Shown here one piece after another: positions 62,251 through 64,000 of a DNA stretch of 64,000 bases; within the stretch, counting starts at the first letter, position 1, and each line of letters opens with the position of its first letter. The notes beneath the pieces are model-generated. The model was not told the origin of the DNA, searched no databases, and was given only the letters and a program-made list of their open reading frames with translations. The position numbers and the translations under genes are program-made. The DNA is taken from the NCBI RefSeq assembly GCF_016735515.1, contig NZ_JAERQZ010000001.1:868001-932000 (forward strand), read 5' to 3'. This DNA comes from Piscinibacter sp. HJYY11 (GTDB lineage Bacteria > Pseudomonadota > Gammaproteobacteria > Burkholderiales > Burkholderiaceae_C).

Positions 62251-63453
62251 ATGAACCCTCTGCTGGCCAAGCTGCACCCCTACCCGTTCGAACGGCTGAG
62301 CGCCCTCACCAAGGACATCACCCCCAACCCGGCCTACAAGCCCATCAGCCTGGGTATCGGCGAGCCCAAGCACGCGACGCCGCAGCTCATCCTCGATGCG
62401 CTGGTGGACGGCTTCGGCGGCCTCGCGTCCTACCCCGCCACGGCCGGCGACCGTGCGATGCGCGAGTCGTGCGCCGGCTGGCTCACGCGCCGCTACGGCC
62501 TGACCGTCGATGCCATGACGCAGGTGCTGCCGGTCAACGGCTCGCGCGAAGCGCTCTTTGCGCTGGCCCAGACGGTGATCGACCCGACGAAGCCCGGCGC
62601 CACCGTCGTCTGCCCCAACCCGTTCTATCAGATCTACGAAGGCGCCGCGCTGCTCTCCGGTGCTGCGCCGTACTACGTCAACAGCGACCCGAAGCGCAAC
62701 TTTGCCGCCGATTGGGACGCGGTGCCCGAGAGCGTCTGGGCGCGCACGCAGTTGATCTACGTGTGCTCGCCGGGCAACCCGACCGGCGCGGTGATGCCGC
62801 TGGCCGAATGGAAGCGTCTCTTCGAGCTCAGCGAACGCTTCGGCTTCGTGATCGCCTCCGACGAGTGCTACTCCGAGATCTACTTCCGCGAAGAGCCGCC
62901 GCTCGGCGGACTGGAAGCGGCCGTGCAACTCGGCCTGAAGGACTTCAAAAACCTGATCGCGCTCACCAGCCTCTCGAAGCGCTCCAACGTGCCCGGCATG
63001 CGCTCGGGTTTCGTCGCCGGCGACGCGCAGATCATCAAGAAATTCCTGCTCTACCGCACCTACCACGGCAGCGCCATGAGCCAGATGATCCAGCGCGCCA
63101 GCATCGCCGGCTGGAACGATGAGCAGCACGTGGTCGACAACCGCGACAAGTACCGCCGCAAGTTCGCGCAGGTGATGCCCGTGCTCGAGCAGGCCTTCGA
63201 CGTGAAGCTCCCCGACGCGAGCTTCTACCTCTGGGCCGGCATCCCAAAACACGCACACGGCGGCGACGACATCGCCTTCGCCCTGGGCCTTCTGGCTCAA
63301 TACAATGTGACCGTCCTGCCTGGCAGCCTGCTCGCCCGTGAAGTCGACGGTGTGAACCCGGGAGCCGGCCGCGTGCGGCTGGCCCTGGTGGCCGAAGTCG
63401 AGGAATGCCTCGAAGCCGCGCACCGCATCGCTTCTTACGTGAAGTCCCTTTAA
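62251..63453 (+). CDS. dapC: N-succinyldiaminopimelate aminotransferase
   Basis: 400 residues, PLP-dependent fold-type I aminotransferase. Lys243 in SLSKRSNVPGMRSG binds PLP; other marks are VNGSREALF, PNPFYQIYEGA, YVCSPGNPTGAVM and ASDECYSEIYF. It makes N-succinyl-LL-diaminopimelate precursor in lysine and peptidoglycan synthesis. The assignment over related aminotransferases is supported by dapD 12 bases downstream. Confidence 0.94.
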   Translation: MNPLLAKLHPYPFERLSALTKDITPNPAYKPISLGIGEPKHATPQLILDALVDGFGGLASYPATAGDRAMRESCAGWLTRRYGLTVDAMTQVLPVNGSREALFALAQTVIDPTKPGATVVCPNPFYQIYEGAALLSGAAPYYVNSDPKRNFAADWDAVPESVWARTQLIYVCSPGNPTGAVMPLAEWKRLFELSERFGFVIASDECYSEIYFREEPPLGGLEAAVQLGLKDFKNLIALTSLSKRSNVPGMRSGFVAGDAQIIKKFLLYRTYHGSAMSQMIQRASIAGWNDEQHVVDNRDKYRRKFAQVMPVLEQAFDVKLPDASFYLWAGIPKHAHGGDDIAFALGLLAQYNVTVLPGSLLAREVDGVNPGAGRVRLALVAEVEECLEAAHRIASYVKSL

Positions 63454-63465
63454 GCCGAAGCCCTC

Positions 63466-64000
63466 ATGACCCAACAGCTCCAGAACATCATCGACCTCGC
63501 CTGGGAAGGCCGCACCAGCCTGAACCCGCAGAACGCGAGCCCCGAGATCCGCAATGCGGTCACGCAGGTGGTGGACGACCTGAACGCCGGCCGCATCCGC
63601 GTGGCCGACCGCAAGGGCGTGGGCGACTGGACGGTGAACCAGTGGGTCAAGAAGGCGGTGCTGCTGTCCTTCCGCCTGAACGACAACGAACTGATGCGCT
63701 CCGGCGAACTCGCCTTCTTCGACAAGGTGAAAACCAAGTTCTCGAGCCTCAGCGAAGAAGAAGTGCGCGCCACCGGCGTGCGCATCGTGCCGCCGGCCGT
63801 CGCCCGCCATGGCAGCTATGTCGCGAAGAACGTGGTGCTGATGCCCTCCTACGTGAACATCGGTGCCTATGTCGACGAGGGCACGATGGTCGACACCTGG
63901 GCCACCGTCGGCTCCTGCGCGCAGATCGGCAAGAACGTGCACCTGTCGGGCGGCGTGGGCATCGGCGGCGTGCTGGAGCCGCTGCAGGCCAACCCGACCA
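63466..64000 (+). CDS. dapD: tetrahydrodipicolinate N-succinyltransferase, N-terminal part (cut by window edge)
   Basis: 178 codons are present before the window ends. The sequence starts [16 protein letters not shown], and the left-handed beta-helix hexapeptide region begins with [32 protein letters not shown]. It uses succinyl-CoA in the step before DapC in diaminopimelate synthesis. It forms an operon with dapC. Confidence 0.96.
   Translation, partial: MTQQLQNIIDLAWEGRTSLNPQNASPEIRNAVTQVVDDLNAGRIRVADRKGVGDWTVNQWVKKAVLLSFRLNDNELMRSGELAFFDKVKTKFSSLSEEEVRATGVRIVPPAVARHGSYVAKNVVLMPSYVNIGAYVDEGTMVDTWATVGSCAQIGKNVHLSGGVGIGGVLEPLQANPT

Overview
The window is one continuous piece of a GC-rich bacterial chromosome with almost no non-coding space. 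It has no insertion sequence, phage gene, CRISPR array or rRNA, and one tRNA. Gene order and protein style point to Burkholderiales (Betaproteobacteria), probably the Ideonella/Rubrivivax/Leptothrix/Rhizobacter group. The main pointers are the thrS-infC-rpmI-rplT-pheS-pheT-ihfA-merR-tRNA(Pro) cluster, smc-zipA-ligA, selO-msrB, yciB-bolA-ppiC, and tandem PETase-like hydrolases. Taxonomy is inferred from style only.

Layout. 1-7 kb: start of nadE, an N-acyltransferase-like gene, a fused M16 peptidase, and the two pyrophosphatases ppa and hppA back to back. 7-15 kb: tRNA-Pro(GGG) and, on the minus strand, the translation cluster from thrS to merR. Its leader carries a 14-codon, threonine-rich peptide and a terminator, which is a candidate attenuator. 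infC appears to start at AUC. 15-20 kb: UbiE-like methyltransferase, patatin, tex, and an orphan lipase-foldase-like gene. 20.4-22.5 kb: two tandem secreted PETase-like polyester hydrolases, each preceded by the same regulatory block with a LacI-type palindrome.

22.5-33 kb: a flavoprotein, then a long minus-strand beta-oxidation operon (bifunctional hydratase/dehydrogenase, HD-domain protein, thiolase, acyl-CoA dehydrogenase, small membrane protein, SDR, thioesterase, GST, SDR) behind a perfect 14-bp palindrome. The HD protein has the ligand pattern of mixed-valent diiron oxygenases. 33-40 kb: a branched-chain-amino-acid-type ABC transporter (livKHMGF-like) with an AlkK/DmdB-type acyl-CoA ligase. 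40-45 kb: selO-msrB, yciB-bolA-ppiC, an orphan LolD/YbbA-type ATPase and a TesA-type esterase. 45-50 kb: a FecR-like, low-complexity envelope protein, def, and a lipoprotein of the tannase/feruloyl esterase family that also contains MHETase. 50-53 kb: a porin-like protein and a metal (zinc-type) ABC transporter without its ATPase. 53-64 kb: ligA, zipA, smc, queF, a CAP-domain lipoprotein, a DUF72 protein, dapC and the start of dapD.

The most interesting content is the possible ester-polymer theme. Two exported PETase-like enzymes share an operator-like block and lie beside a foldase-like gene. The same 64 kb holds a MHETase-family lipoprotein, an acyl-CoA ligase with a carboxylate-type ABC importer, and a beta-oxidation operon. 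The individual family calls are well supported. That they form one pathway is inference, and no LacI-family regulator is encoded in the window.
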